This document shows positions 45,487 to 56,007 of a stretch of DNA of 64,000 nucleotides, in pieces. Origin of the DNA: Myotis daubentonii. Lineage: Eukaryota > Chordata > Mammalia > Chiroptera > Vespertilionidae. The translations under genes and the position numbers were made by a program. Under the pieces are notes generated by a model that ran no database searches, had not been told where the DNA came from, and saw only the letters and a program-made list of their open reading frames with translations. Location of the stretch: positions 10,328,145 to 10,392,144 of the forward strand of contig NC_081851.1 in the NCBI RefSeq assembly GCF_963259705.1. The letters are read 5' to 3'. How positions within the stretch are numbered: position 1 is the first letter of the stretch; every line of letters begins with the position of its first letter.

Positions 45487-47187
45487 AAGACAGTCTCTTC
45501 TATAAATGGTGTTGGGAAAATTGGACAGATAATGCAAAAAAAAAAAAAAAGTGAAACTAGATCACCAACTTACAGTATACACAAAAATAAACTCAAAATG
45601 GATAAAAGACTTAAATGTAAGTCGTCAAACCATAAATATCCTAGAAGAAACCATAGGTAGCAAAATCTCAGACATCTCTTGTAGCAATATGTTTATATAT
45701 ATGTCTCCTAGGGCAAAGGAAACTAAGGAGAAAATAAACAAATGGGACTACATCAAAATAAAAGGCTTCTGCAAAGCAAAAGAAACCATCAACAGAACAA
45801 AAAGTGAGCCCACTGTATGGGAGAACATAATTGGCAATGATACATCTGATAAAGGGTTAATATCCAAAATATGTAAGGAACTCATATAATTTAACAAAAG
45901 GAAGACAAACAATACAATTAAAAAATGGGCAAAGGACCTAAATAGACACTTTTCCAAAATGGGCAAATGACATTTGAAAAAATGTTGAAAGTCACTGATT
46001 ATTGGAGAGATGCAAATTAAAACGACAATGAGACATCACCTCACACCTGTCAGAATGGCTACCATCAACAAATCAACAAATGACAAGTGCTAGTGAGGTT
46101 ATGGAGGAAAGGGAACCCTAGTACACTGCTGGTGGGAATGCAGACTGGGTGCAGCCATTATGGAAAACTGTGGAGTTTCCACAAAAAAAATAAATATGGA
46201 ACTACCATTTGACCCAGCAATCTCACTTCTAGGAATATATGCTAAGAAACTCAAAGCACCAATTAGAAAGAATTACCCCTGTGTTCATAGCAGCACAATT
46301 TACAATAGCTAAGATCTGGAAATAGCCCAAGTGCCCTTCAGTAGATGAGTGGATAAAAAAGTTGTGGTACATTTATACCATGGAATACTATGCAGCAGTA
46401 AAAAAAAGAAGAATCTCTTACCCTTTGAGACAGCATGAAGGGACCTGTAGAGTATCACGCTAAGTGTAATACGCCAGTCAGAGAAAGACAAGTATCACAT
46501 GATTGTACACATATGAGGAATCTACATAACAAAATAAACTGATGAACAGAGTGGATCCAGAGACATGGGAGCATGGAACAGAGTGGGGAATCTCAGAGAG
46601 AAGGCAGGGGAGGGTGGGTGGGTGGGAGGTAATCAACCAAAGCCCTTGTATACATGTATGCATAACCCGTGGACACAGACCATAGGTTGCTGAAGGTCTG
46701 GGGCTGAGGGCGCAGCGGGCTGGATGGGGTCAATGGGGGGAAAAGGGGGACATATGTATTACTTTCAACAATAAATAATTATGTTTTTAAAAAAATCTCA
46801 TAGCTGTTAGAGTGGCCATTATCAACAAGACAAACAATAACAAGTATTGAAGAGGTTGTGGAAAAAGGGAACCCTCATTCACTGCTAGTGGGAATGTAGA
46901 CTGATAAAGCACTATGGAAAGCAGTCTGACGATTCCTCAAAAAATTGAAAATAGAGCTACCATAAGACCCAGCAATTCCTCTCCTGGGTATATACTACTC
47001 AAAAGTCAAAGTCATGTATTCGCAAAGAAATATGCATCCCTGTATTCATTGAAGCATTATGTTCATTGTTTTCATGCCTTGCCACCCATGGAAACAACCA
47101 AAGTGTCCTGAGATAGAGGACTGGATAAAGAACATGTGGTACATATTCACTATGGAATACTACTCAGCCATAAGAAAGGATGGAATA

Positions 47188-47412
47188 GCCCTGGCTGGTT
47201 TGGCTCAGTGGATAGAGCGTCAACCTGCGGACTGAAGGGTCCTGGGTTCAATTCCAGTCAAGGGCACATGCCCGGGTTGTGGGCTCCATCCTCCATAGGG
47301 AGCGTGCAGGAGACAGCCAATCAATGATTCTCTCTCATCATTGGTGTTTCTATCTCTCTCTCCCTCTCCCTTCCTCTCTCTGAAATTAATAAAAATATTT
47401 TTTTAAAAAAAG
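47188..47412 (+). mobile_element. Ves SINE
   Basis: Forward Ves; flanks 'aagaaaggatggaatag' and 'aagaaaggacgaaatag' (two mismatches). Confidence 0.93.
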
Positions 47413-47665
47413 GAAGAAAGGACGAAATAGTGTCATTTGCAACATGGATGGACCTTGAGAACATTATGCTAAGTGAAATAAGTCAGTCAGAAAAAGCTAA
47501 GAACCATATGATTTCACTCGTATGTGGGATATAAAACTGAAACTCGTGAACACAAACAGAGGAGTGGTGGTTGCCAGAGGGAAGCGGGTGGGGGAGGAAG
47601 GGAGTTCTAATATATGGTAACAGAAAAAGATTTGACTTTGGATGGTGAGCACACAGTGCAATATA

Positions 47666-47935
47666 CAATGGGGCCTTGACTTATGAGTTTAATTCATTCC
47701 GTGACGGAGCTCTTAACTCAAATTACTCATATGTCAAATAAAAAAGTGAACGAATGAGACACATGATGTTGTGGCATTCACTGTGATGTTCGCTGCGCCA
47801 ACTAGCCGTGGGGTATCTGAAGCTGGCTCGTAACCCGAATTTTAGCTCGCAACTCAAAGCAAAAAATTGGCCGAGAGACGGCTCGTACCTCAAAAAACTC
47901 GTTAGTCGGGACACTCATAAGTCAAGGCCCCACTG
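47666..47935. mobile_element. Tc1/mariner-type MITE (Tigger-like)
   Basis: 270 bp between TA dinucleotides (47664-47665; 47936-47937). Left end 'caatggggccttgacttatg'; right end inward 'cagtggggccttgacttatg', 19 of 20 identical. The interior has repeated 'ctcgtaac' motifs. No transposase; the ends match the Tc1/mariner superfamily, pogo/Tigger-like in style. Confidence 0.85.
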
Positions 47936-48008
47936 TACAGATCTTGAAACGTAGAAACATATATGAACATGTTGATCAATGTCACCCCAATACATTTAAT
48001 TTTTTAAA

Positions 48009-48400
48009 AAAGAAATGAGCTCTCTCTCCAGGGAGTGAGGAGTCATCGCCCTCCCACTATATCAATGTGTTCAGCAACCAGGAAAACTGGGTGTCCAGTT
48101 GTTATCAGTCTTTCATTAGGTAGGCATGGTCACGTTATTGAGCTCAACCTTCAGCCCCATTTCCTCCCTAGAAGGCTGATAACTGGAAGTCTCAACCCTC
48201 TAATCATATGGTTGGTCCTCCTGATGACCAGCCCCCATCCTGACAATATCCAGGGCCACCATAAGTGGTGCCATTAGCAGAACAATTTCTATCAGAAATT
48301 CTAAGAGGTTGTAAAGAGCTGTGTCAGAAGCATGTGAATGAAAACAGTAATAACTGAAACTCCTGGACAGATTAAATAGCAACATAAACTCAGCAAAAGA
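48009..48400. repeat. probable ancient interspersed repeat, unassigned
   Basis: 'ctaatcatatggttggtcct', 'cctgatgaccagcccccatc' and nearby text read like a mammal-wide repeat. I cannot assign a family. Confidence 0.3.
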
Positions 48401-49625
48401 AAGACTTTGTATACCAGAAGGAAAACATGAAGAAGTTACCCAGAATGCACAGCTGAGAGACGGAACATTGGAGGGGTTAGGAGACCAGCGAATAATGTGA
48501 GAACTCCTCTCAGAGAAAGGAGAAGGAAGAAAATGAAAGAATGAGAGAGAAGGAAAATTTGATGACTTAACGGTTGAGAATTTCTAGAAATTGTGGGAAA
48601 ACTAGCTTCCTCTGCTCCAGAAAGCCGAACTAATGCCAAGTAGGATGTTTAAAAAGACATCTATATCTCAGCATCACATAGAGAAATTCCAAATCACCAT
48701 CTAGAGAGGGAGGTAAAAAAAAGGAAAGATGACACACAAAGGAATTCCATAGATGCATTGCTGATTTCTAAATTACAATCAAGCCAGGAGACAGTGTACT
48801 GATATCTTCAAAGTGCTACAACTGTTGGCCTAGAAAGGACTAGAATGAAGAAGAGAATGGTGACTGAGGCCATCGAAATACAGTGGCAATGGGAATGAAA
48901 CTATGGATTTTTAAAAAGAAACTTAGAAGTGCCATCAGTTGGATTGTGTGTTAAGGAATGGATAACTTTCACTCACAGTTCTAAGGTTTTCATGCTGATT
49001 GCCTGAATTACAGTATTGACATTGTCAGAAATTGTAAGTCAAGAGGATGGATTGGAGGAAATGAGGATGAATTTGGGGATTTTGTGGTTGTCACTACTGT
49101 TGTTTCTGATTATAAATGTAAAACACGATCTGGATAATGTATGAGTACTCATTTTAATGATCTCTGTAAGTTTCTGTAGGTTGAAATAGTTCATAATAGT
49201 TCTCACAGCCCTGGCTGGTTTGCTCAGTGGATAGAGCATTGACCCTTGGACTGACTGTAGGGGCCCCAGGTTGGATTCCGATTGTGGGCCCGATCCCCAG
49301 TAGGGGGTGTGCGAGAGGCAGCCAATTGATGTTTTTCTCTCATCAATGTTTCTAACTCTCTATTCCTCTCTTTTCCTCTCTTAAACATCAGTAAAATATA
49401 TTTTTTTAAAAAATAGTTCTCACAAATAAAGTGACACACTGGGATGTAGAATACAGCAGAGGGACTATAGTCAACAATATTGTAATTACTCTGCAGTTGT
49501 CATGGGTACTAGACTTACCAGGGCAATCACTCCCTAAGTTATATAAATGTCTAATCACTATGTTGTACACCTAAGACTAATATAATATTGTGTGTCAACT
49601 AATTGAAAAATAAAAATTATTAAAA
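48401..49625 (+). mobile_element. very old LINE-1 (possibly HAL1-like) remains
   Basis: 48740-48850 resembles an L1 ORF1 C-terminus ('ctgatttctaaattacaatc', 'tgatatcttcaaagtgctac'). 49430-49625 is an L1M-type 3' UTR ('gtatagaatacagcag'-like, 'actatgttgtacacctaaga'). No ORF2 was seen between them, but divergence is high. Split by a Ves at 49208-49411. Confidence 0.45.
49208..49411 (+). mobile_element. Ves SINE
   Basis: Forward Ves with perfect 13-bp duplication 'aatagttctcaca' (49195-49207; 49412-49424). Confidence 0.94.
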
Positions 49626-50500
49626 AATAAGGACAATGCTGCAATGAAAACGTAAAATAAAATAGTAACACATGTCCATGTAAAAAAAAAATTAAGAAAT
49701 TATCAAAATACATCAAAGAAAATTTTAACCTCTCATGACTAAAGGGTTAACTACTGTTGAAACTGCGGTTTGGGATTTCAAGCGCCTCTGTGTTTTGATG
49801 CCAGCAGAGCACGCAGGCAGTGTGAGGCAAGCGAAATGCTGGATAATCTTTGATGGTTGGCTGAGCCCTTCTTTAATCGTTGATTGAGATGTTTGCACCT
49901 CGTGCAGGAGTGGAAAAGCGTGCGATGATGTTTGGGGCACGCGCCCCCGTGCCGTGAGCCTACTGCAGGGAACTGGGAGGCGCAGGCAAATGTTAGTCCT
50001 GAGCGCGCGAACCTCGTTTCCTTGGGAACCACCGGTGGAGGGGGAAGCCTGCTACCTGCCAGGCAATTAGTCCGGGGATCTGTGAGATGACAGTTTATTT
50101 TGTAGCGCTTCCTTATCAGTCAGGAGGGAAATGTGTGACATGCAGAGATTTCTCAGCAGTTTGGGTTGTGAGTTAGTTCATAAGCAACAGGAAGGCAAGT
50201 TCAAACTGCCTCGCACAAAAGCCATAATGATTTGCTCTCCCAGCGGAGGGTCTTGATGTTAGGACACTGGCGGGAGGAAGAGGCTGGCCTCCAGCCTGGC
50301 TCCCGCGAAGGAGAGCCGACTGTGGCTGCGTCTGCTCATCCTCAAGGGGCACCCACCGTTCCTCCGCATTCTGCCCTGGAAATTCATGTCCGTGGTACAG
50401 GGTGGGAAGTAGATCTTTCATGGTAACCGGACGGGTTTGGGAAAGCTTTGAACAAGAACAATAAAAATAATCACAGCATCATGTGATTAACGTGTTAAGT
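49626..50500. other. no gene seen
   Basis: About 870 bp of single-copy DNA. Some CpG-bearing stretches near 49900-50030 stand out, but no exon or repeat is recognised. Confidence 0.5.
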
Positions 50501-50501
50501 A

Positions 50502-50543
50502 AACAAGGCACGTGGCCCGCCAGCCTCGAGTTTGACATGCTTG
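50502..50543. mobile_element. hAT-type MITE fragment
   Basis: 'ggcacgtggcccgccagcc' then 'tcgagtttgacatgcttg', the same right tip as the 68-bp MITE at 16945-17012. Only the right part is clear. Confidence 0.45.
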
Positions 50544-50545
50544 CC

Positions 50546-50736
50546 TATCGGCCTGCGGACTGAAGGGTCCCAGGTTCGATTCTAGTCAAGGGCACATGCC
50601 TGGGTTTCGGGCTCTATCCCCAGTGTGGGGCTTACAGGAGGCAGCTGATCAATGATTCTCTCTCATCATTGATATTTCTATCTCTCTCTCTCCCTCTCCC
50701 TTCCTCTCTGAAATCAATGAAAATATATTTTAAAAT
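50546..50736 (+). mobile_element. Ves SINE, 5'-truncated
   Basis: Starts inside the head ('cggcctgcggactgaagggt'), with the B-box-like 'ggttcgattctagtcaaggg' and the usual end. It abuts the hAT fragment on its left. Confidence 0.9.
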
Positions 50737-50884
50737 AATAATAATAATCCCAACAACTGCGGCCACTTATGGAGTCCTGTGTGCCAGGCAGTGTGCTACA
50801 CACACCACCACCTCATTCAGTCATCGCACAGGCCAGACAGTGGCACTGCCTCCAGCACCAGCACCTAACAGGAAGCAGGGAGGG

Positions 50885-51000
50885 TCATCAACAAAACGAA
50901 AAGACAACCCACCGAATGGGAGAAGATATTCACCAATGACACATTCAATAAGGAGTTACTATCCAAAGTGCATTAAGTTGAACTCATACAACTTAACACC

Positions 51001-51049
<49 letters not shown>

Positions 51050-51066
51050 CCAATTAAAAAATGGGC
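50885..51066 (+). mobile_element. LINE-1 ORF2 fragment with (CA)n
   Basis: L1 ORF2 C-terminal sequence ('atcaacaaaacgaaaagaca') interrupted by a (CA)n tract at 51001-51049. Continues after a Ves at 51325. Confidence 0.8.
51001..51049. repeat. (CA)n microsatellite
   Basis: About 24 uninterrupted CA units inside L1 sequence. Confidence 0.98.
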
Positions 51067-51324
51067 AGCCCTGGCCAGTTTGGCTCAGTGGATACAGTGT
51101 CGGCCTGTGGACCAAAGGATCCCAGGTTTGATTCCAGTCAAGGGCACATACCCTGATTGTAGGCTTCTCCCCAGCTTGAGCCTCATCAGGGCTTGTGCAG
51201 GAGGCAACCGATCTATGTGTTTCTCTCACATCGATGTTTATCTCATCTCTCCCTCTCTCTTCCACTCTGCCTAAAAACCAATGAAAAAATACCCTCTCCT
51301 GAGGATTAACTACCAAAAAACAAA
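51067..51324 (+). mobile_element. Ves SINE
   Basis: Forward Ves, 'gccctggccagtttggctca' to an A/C-rich end. Flanks 'aaaaaatgggcag' and 'aaaaagggcag' suggest the duplication. Confidence 0.92.
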
Positions 51325-51627
51325 CAAAAAGGGCAGAGGAACTAAATATACATTTCTCTCAAGAGCACATACAGACGGTCAATAAACATGTGAAAAGATG
51401 CTCAACATCACTGATCATCAGAGAAATGCAAATTAAAACCACAGAGATACCACCTCAACCCGTCAGAATGGCTACCATCAACAAATCAACAAACAAGTGC
51501 TGGTGAGGATGTAGAGAAAGGGACCCCTAGTGCACTGTTGGTGGCAATGCAAACCAGTGCAGCCACTATGGCAAACAGTATGGAGGTCGCTCTAAAAATT
51601 AGAAATGGGACCGCCTTGCCCTAGCCA
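51325..51627 (+). mobile_element. LINE-1 ORF2 fragment (middle)
   Basis: Continuation of the L1: 'cacagagataccacctcaac', 'gtgctggtgaggatgtagag'. Followed by a hAT and a Ves before it resumes at 52121. Confidence 0.85.
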
Positions 51628-51632
51628 GGGTG

Positions 51633-51825
51633 GGGAACGTCCAGCCTGCAGGCCGCTTGAGGCCCACAAAATAATTTGGCCTGGCCCTGACAAGACATTA
51701 GGGGTGAGTTAATTAAATGTCTGACCAAATATAGCAGGCTAATTTTTAAATCGATCATTTTTTATGGCCCCTGAATGATGTTATAAATATTCAAATGGCC
51801 TAGACCCTAAAAAAGTTCCTCACCC
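51633..51825. mobile_element. non-autonomous hAT element
   Basis: Left end 'cagggtggggaacgtccagc' with 'ctgcaggccgcttgaggccc'; right end 'aaaaaagttcctcaccccc'. Terminal inverted repeats are imperfect. The right border is against a Ves, so the duplication cannot be read. Confidence 0.75.
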
Positions 51826-52064
51826 CCGCCGGTTTTCTCAGTGGTTAGAGTGTCAGCCCTTGGACTGAAGGGTCTTGGGTTCAATTCTGGTTGAGGGCAT
51901 GTACTTCAGTTGCAGGTTTGATCCCCTATCTCAGCCAGGTCGCTTGCAAGAGGCAACCAGTCAATGTGTTTCTCTCACATCAATGTTTCTCTCTGTCTCT
52001 CCCTGTTTCTTCCACTTTCTTTAAAAACCAATGGGGGAACTATATCTTTGGGTAAGGATTAACA

Positions 52065-52119
<55 letters not shown>

Positions 52120-52120
52120 A
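51826..52120 (+). mobile_element. Ves SINE with long AAAT tail
   Basis: 'cgccggttttctcagtggtt' head, 'gggttcaattctggttgagg', CT-rich section, then (AAAT)n from about 52064 to 52120. Confidence 0.88.
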
Positions 52121-52560
52121 AATGGAACCGCTTTGTAACCCAGTGATTCCACATCTGGGTAGTTATCTGAAGAAACTCAAAACACCAATTCAAAAAACTA
52201 TATGCACCCCTATGTTCATTGCAGCGTTATTTACAATAGCCAAGATATGGAAGGAACCCAAGTGCCCATCAATAGAGTAGTGGATAAAAAAGCTTTGGTA
52301 CATTTACACAATGGAATACTACCCAGCCATAAAAATGAAGGAAATCTTTACAACAGCATGGATGAACATAGACAATATTATGCTAGTGAAATAAATCAGA
52401 CAGCGACAAATGCTGTATGATTTCACCTCCATGTGGAATCTTAAAAAAGACAAAAAACAGACCATAGATATGGAGAATAAGCTGATGGTTGCCAGAGAGG
52501 TGAGATGTGTGTGTGTGTGTGTTGGGGGGGGGGGGGAGGGAGGTAAAAATAAATACATAC
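52121..52560 (+). mobile_element. LINE-1 ORF2 end / 3' UTR
   Basis: Resumes the L1: 'ccagtgattccacatctggg', 'cattgcagcgttatttacaa', 'ttaaaaaagacaaaaaacag'. Ends in a (GT)n plus G-run (52506-52536) and A-rich stretch. Confidence 0.85.
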
Positions 52561-52656
52561 ATACATAAATATATTTTTAATGGAAGCTTTGAAGAATATG
52601 TAACCTAGAAGTTCTATTTATGAGCATATCATATATATTCTACTTTATGTATATTA

Positions 52657-53121
52657 CTAGAGGCCCAGTGCACAAAAATTTGTGCACTCGGGGGCGGGGG
52701 CTCCCTCAACCCTGCCTGTGCCCTCTCGCAGTCTGGGACCCCTCAGGTGATGACCACCTGCTGGCTTAGGCCCACTCCCTGGGGGATTGGGCCTAATCTG
52801 GCAGTCAGACATCCTCTGGCAGCCCGGGAGCCCTCGGGGGATGTCCACTTGCCAGCGGGGAGCAGGCCTAAGCTGCAGTCAGACATCCTTAGCACTGCTG
52901 AGGAGGTGGGAGAGGCTCCCACCACCACCGCTGTACTGGAGGCTGTCAGCCTGGCTTGTGGCTGAGCAGAGCTCCCCCTGTGGGAGCGCACTGACCACCA
53001 AGGGGCAGCTCTTGCATTGAGCATCTGCCCCCTGGTGGTCAATGTGTGTCATAGTGACCAGTCATTCCCAGTCGTTCTGCTGTTAGGATCAATTTGCATA
53101 TTACACTTTTATTATATAGGA
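52657..53121 (-). mobile_element. HeliBat-type Helitron
   Basis: 465 bp: 'ctagaggcccagtgcac' plus hairpin gtgcacaaaaatttgtgcac at the left, 'tttgcatattacacttttat' and 'tatatagga' at the right. Its 5' end touches another Helitron. Confidence 0.88.
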
Positions 53122-53713
53122 GTGCCTGGCCAGCCTGGATGAGGGGCTGATGGCTGTTTACAGGCTGGCCACAGCCCCTTCAGTGTGGGGGTCCCCACTG
53201 GGGTGCCTGGCCAGCCTGGGTGAGGGGCTGAGGGCCATTTGCAGACTGGTCACAGCCCACCTGGCCAGTCTGGTTGAGGGGCTGAGTCACGTTTTCAGGC
53301 TGGCTAAGCCCTCCCAGTGGGGAATCTCACCCCATGAGGGTGTAGCCAGCCTGGGTGAGGGGTTGATGGCTGTTTGCAGACTGGCCACAACCCCTAGCCA
53401 CCCAAGCTCCCAGTGAAGGCTGGCTGGAAGCCGGTATCTGGGATTTATTTGTCTTCTATAATTGAAACTTTGTTGCCATGAGTGGAGTCCTCAGCTGGCT
53501 CAGGGCTGGCAGGAAGCTTGGCTTCCTCCATCGCCCAGGCAACCAAGCCTCCTGCTTGCTCCAGCTCTGTGGCTGCCGACCGCCATCTTGGTTGGGTTAA
53601 CACAACTAAATTAACCCAATTTGCATATAGTTTCTCTGATTGTCAGGTGGGCGTGGCTTAGGGCATAGCGAAGGTATGGTCAATTAGCATCTTTGTCTTT
53701 TGTTAGTGTAGAT
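53122..53713 (-). mobile_element. Helitron of the 38.4-kb type
   Basis: Tandem 80-100 bp 'ggctggccacagccccttca' units (53122-53430). Then shared sequence ('ggatttatttgtcttctata', 'aagcttggcttcctccatcg') and the 5' terminus in reverse 'ttttgttagtgtaga' at 53713. Close relative of 38401-39081. It has no visible 3' hairpin or CTAG; its left edge is the neighbouring Helitron. Confidence 0.75.
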
Positions 53714-54073
53714 GATGTTTTTTCATCTTTAGAGACCTTTTTGGCTGGGGAGAGACTGCCAATTCTTAGAGGCAGCAAAGAGCCCAGCCAGGAGCTGCCC
53801 CTCATGTGCAGAATAACAGGCCCAAGCCAGACCCCCTCTCTCTGACCTTACACCCCAGCCGGCAACATCCCTGTGCCTCGTCCATCCCAGGGCCAGGTTC
53901 CAGGCAACCGGAGACCATCCCTTGAGCACAGAGCCATTACAGACAGGAGCAAGGGGAAGGCTGGAGCTGCCCAGGGAGGACCAGACGGGGCAGGGTGAAC
54001 ATCGCAAGGTTGGCTACTTTGAATAATTCCACCTACGCTCAAATTCTGCTCTGCCCTCAACTAACTGAGCCTG
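53714..54073. other. no gene seen; partial local duplication
   Basis: Single-copy-looking DNA; a segment near 53965-54030 resembles 55445-55505 (shared 'ggggcagggtgaacatc' and 'caaggttg'). Confidence 0.5.
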
Positions 54074-55166
54074 TCCTATATAATAAAACCCTAATATGCA
54101 AATTGACTGAACAGCAGAGCAACTGGTGGAATGACCAGTCACTATGATGCACATTGACCACCATGGGGCAGTTGCTCAATGCAGGAGCTGCCCCCAGCCC
54201 ACAGGTCCCAACCTGCAGCAGTGGCAGGGGCAGGGCCAGTGAGTGGGTGGCACCAGGCCAGCCAAGGCGGGTGCCAGTGGGTGCTGGGGTCCTACCCCAG
54301 CAGGTCCAGGGATCCCCAAAGGTGTGGACGGAGTCGGCGAAGAAGGAATGACATGGAGACAGCGTTCAGTTGATCAGCAGCCTAGCCAGGATCTCTAGCC
54401 AAGTTCTGGTCATGATCTCCAGCAAAGTTCTGGTCAGGATCTCCAGCGAAGTTCTGGTTAGGATCTCCAGCCAGGTTCTGTGTCCATGTTCTCTTGCTAG
54501 GTTCTCCAGCCAGGTTCTCCAGGTTCTCCAGCCAGGTTCTGTAGCCATGTCCCCTCGCTAGGTTCTCCAGCCAGGTTCTGTCTGAGATCTCTAGCCAGAT
54601 TCGGTCACCAGGTTCTAGTCAGGTTCTCTTGCCATATTTCTGTAGTCAGGTTCAGTCCAGGATCTTTTGCCATGTTCTCTCCAGCGAAGTTCTTCTGTCT
54701 GTAGGTTCTGTGTAGGTTCTGTCTTCTGAATTCTGTCTGTTGTTGTCTTGTTGCATCTGTATTTATACCAGTTGATTCCAATCCTATCAATCTCTATTCC
54801 AAAGGTTAGGGCGTTTCTTATCTCCATTCCAGGGAGTAAAGATTATGTAGCTTAAGCATGATTGTTCGTAGTTAAAATGATTAATTACCCGCCTGGCACT
54901 TAGTTAAGAGGTTTTATTCCCTCCCTAACTTCAGGGGAAAATCCCTACCTGGGGATTCAACCTTTCTCGGAGAGGTGACCTTGGTTAAAACACAGCGCCA
55001 AGAAGGTGAGCAAACATATTAAGAACAGTATGCTATATATGCCAGGTCCCTTGAGACAGCAAGGATGGACCGGCTCCCGGCAAGTGGGGGCTCCCCGATC
55101 ACCCCTGATCACCGGCCAGGCCTAGGGACCCTACCCATGCACGAATTTCATGCACTGGGCCTCTAG
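54074..55166 (+). mobile_element. HeliBat-type Helitron, 1.1 kb, with promoter-like insert
   Basis: Starts 'tcctatataataaaaccc' and ends with hairpin 'atgcacgaatttcatgca' and 'gggcctctag' before T at 55167. Between its Helitron-typical ends lies a foreign-looking block (about 54323-55058) with tandem repeats and a minus-strand TATA box. No helicase or Rep frame. Confidence 0.87.
54323..55058 (-). other. LTR-like or promoter-like block inside Helitron
   Basis: Reads TGTCTCAAGG...CGTCCACA on the minus strand, so TG/CA-bounded like an LTR, with TATAAAT at 54761-54767 (minus). Downstream is an array of 20-30 bp units on 'ggttctccagccaggttctg' (about 54370-54720). No clear duplication flanks it ('caaagg' versus 'gcaagg'). 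It could be a solo LTR of an endogenous retrovirus or another captured promoter; no retroviral gene is present. Confidence 0.35.
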
Positions 55167-55507
55167 TCAGATATATTTTTTTCTTTATGTATATTATGAT
55201 GTTTTCATAACTTAAAATGGCCTTAAGTACATGATAAGCTAGTGGATAATGACTATTATCCACAGTGCTTTGTGTTCTGTGATGAGATGATAAGTCAGGG
55301 GTGGCCTCCAGAGGAGACAGAGGAGCAGTTCAGGAAAACAAAGTTTATTGTTCTCACAGCTTCCAGGGACAGGAGGCGGGGCACACATGAAGGGCCCCTG
55401 GGGGACACAGCAGGGTGGTCAGGAAGACAGGAGCAGGGGGAGTCCTGGGCTGCCCGGAAGGACCAGGGGGGGCAGGGTGAACATCCCAAGGTTGTTAGTT
55501 TGAATAA

Positions 55508-55554
<47 letters not shown>

Positions 55555-55584
55555 TTAAAAATGTATACATTGAATGTTTTTATT
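55167..55584. other. no gene seen; TA tract
   Basis: Single-copy-looking DNA with a (TA)n run at 55517-55551. The start resembles 52630-52656 and the end resembles 53965-54030. Confidence 0.5.
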
Positions 55585-55589
55585 TTATT

Positions 55590-55802
55590 GATTGATTGAT
55601 TTTATTTTTATTATATTTTTATTGATTTCAGAGAGGAAGGGAGAGGGAGAGCGAGATAGAAACATCACTGATGAGAGAGAATCATTGATTGGCTGCCTTT
55701 TGCACTCGCCCTACTGGGGACTGAGCCTGAGGCCCAGAAATCAAACCATGGCCTCCTGGTTCATAGGTCAATGCTCAACCACTGAGCCATGCCGGTCGAG
55801 CT
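55590..55802 (-). mobile_element. Ves SINE
   Basis: Reverse Ves, 'tttttattgatttcagagag' to 'gagccatgccggtcgagc'. Confidence 0.9.
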
Positions 55803-55814
55803 ATTTATTGATTG

Positions 55815-55879
<65 letters not shown>

Positions 55880-56006
55880 TTGCTTTGTTGTTCCACTTGT
55901 TTATCCACTCATTGGTTGATTGTTGTATGTGTCCTGACTGGGATCAAACCTGCAACCTTGGTGTATGGGGACAGCACTCTAGCCAACTGGGTTACCCAGC
56001 CAGGGC
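55803..56006 (-). mobile_element. Ves-related SINE, divergent subfamily
   Basis: Reverse SINE with a long (GA)n (55813-55876) and the end 'ggttacccagccagggc'. Middle differs from standard Ves ('tgtcctgactgggatcaaac'). It directly abuts the Ves to its left. Confidence 0.78.
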
Positions 56007-56007
56007 T

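Larger units (their letters stand above)
46791..48008 (+). mobile_element. old LINE-1 3' part, split by Ves and a MITE
   Basis: Plus-strand L1M-type ORF2 end and 3' UTR: 'gtggaaaaagggaaccctca', 'aaacaaccaaagtgtcctga', 'gtatgtgggatataaaactg', resuming after the MITE with 'catatatgaacatgttgatc' and an A-rich end near 48008. Confidence 0.8.

Noticed and set aside
54366..54548. Repeated Trp-Leu-Glu peptide frame
   Set aside because: Product of 20-30 bp tandem units in the Helitron insert.
54323..55058. Complete endogenous retrovirus
   Set aside because: Only an LTR-like block; no gag, pol or env reading and no second LTR in the window.
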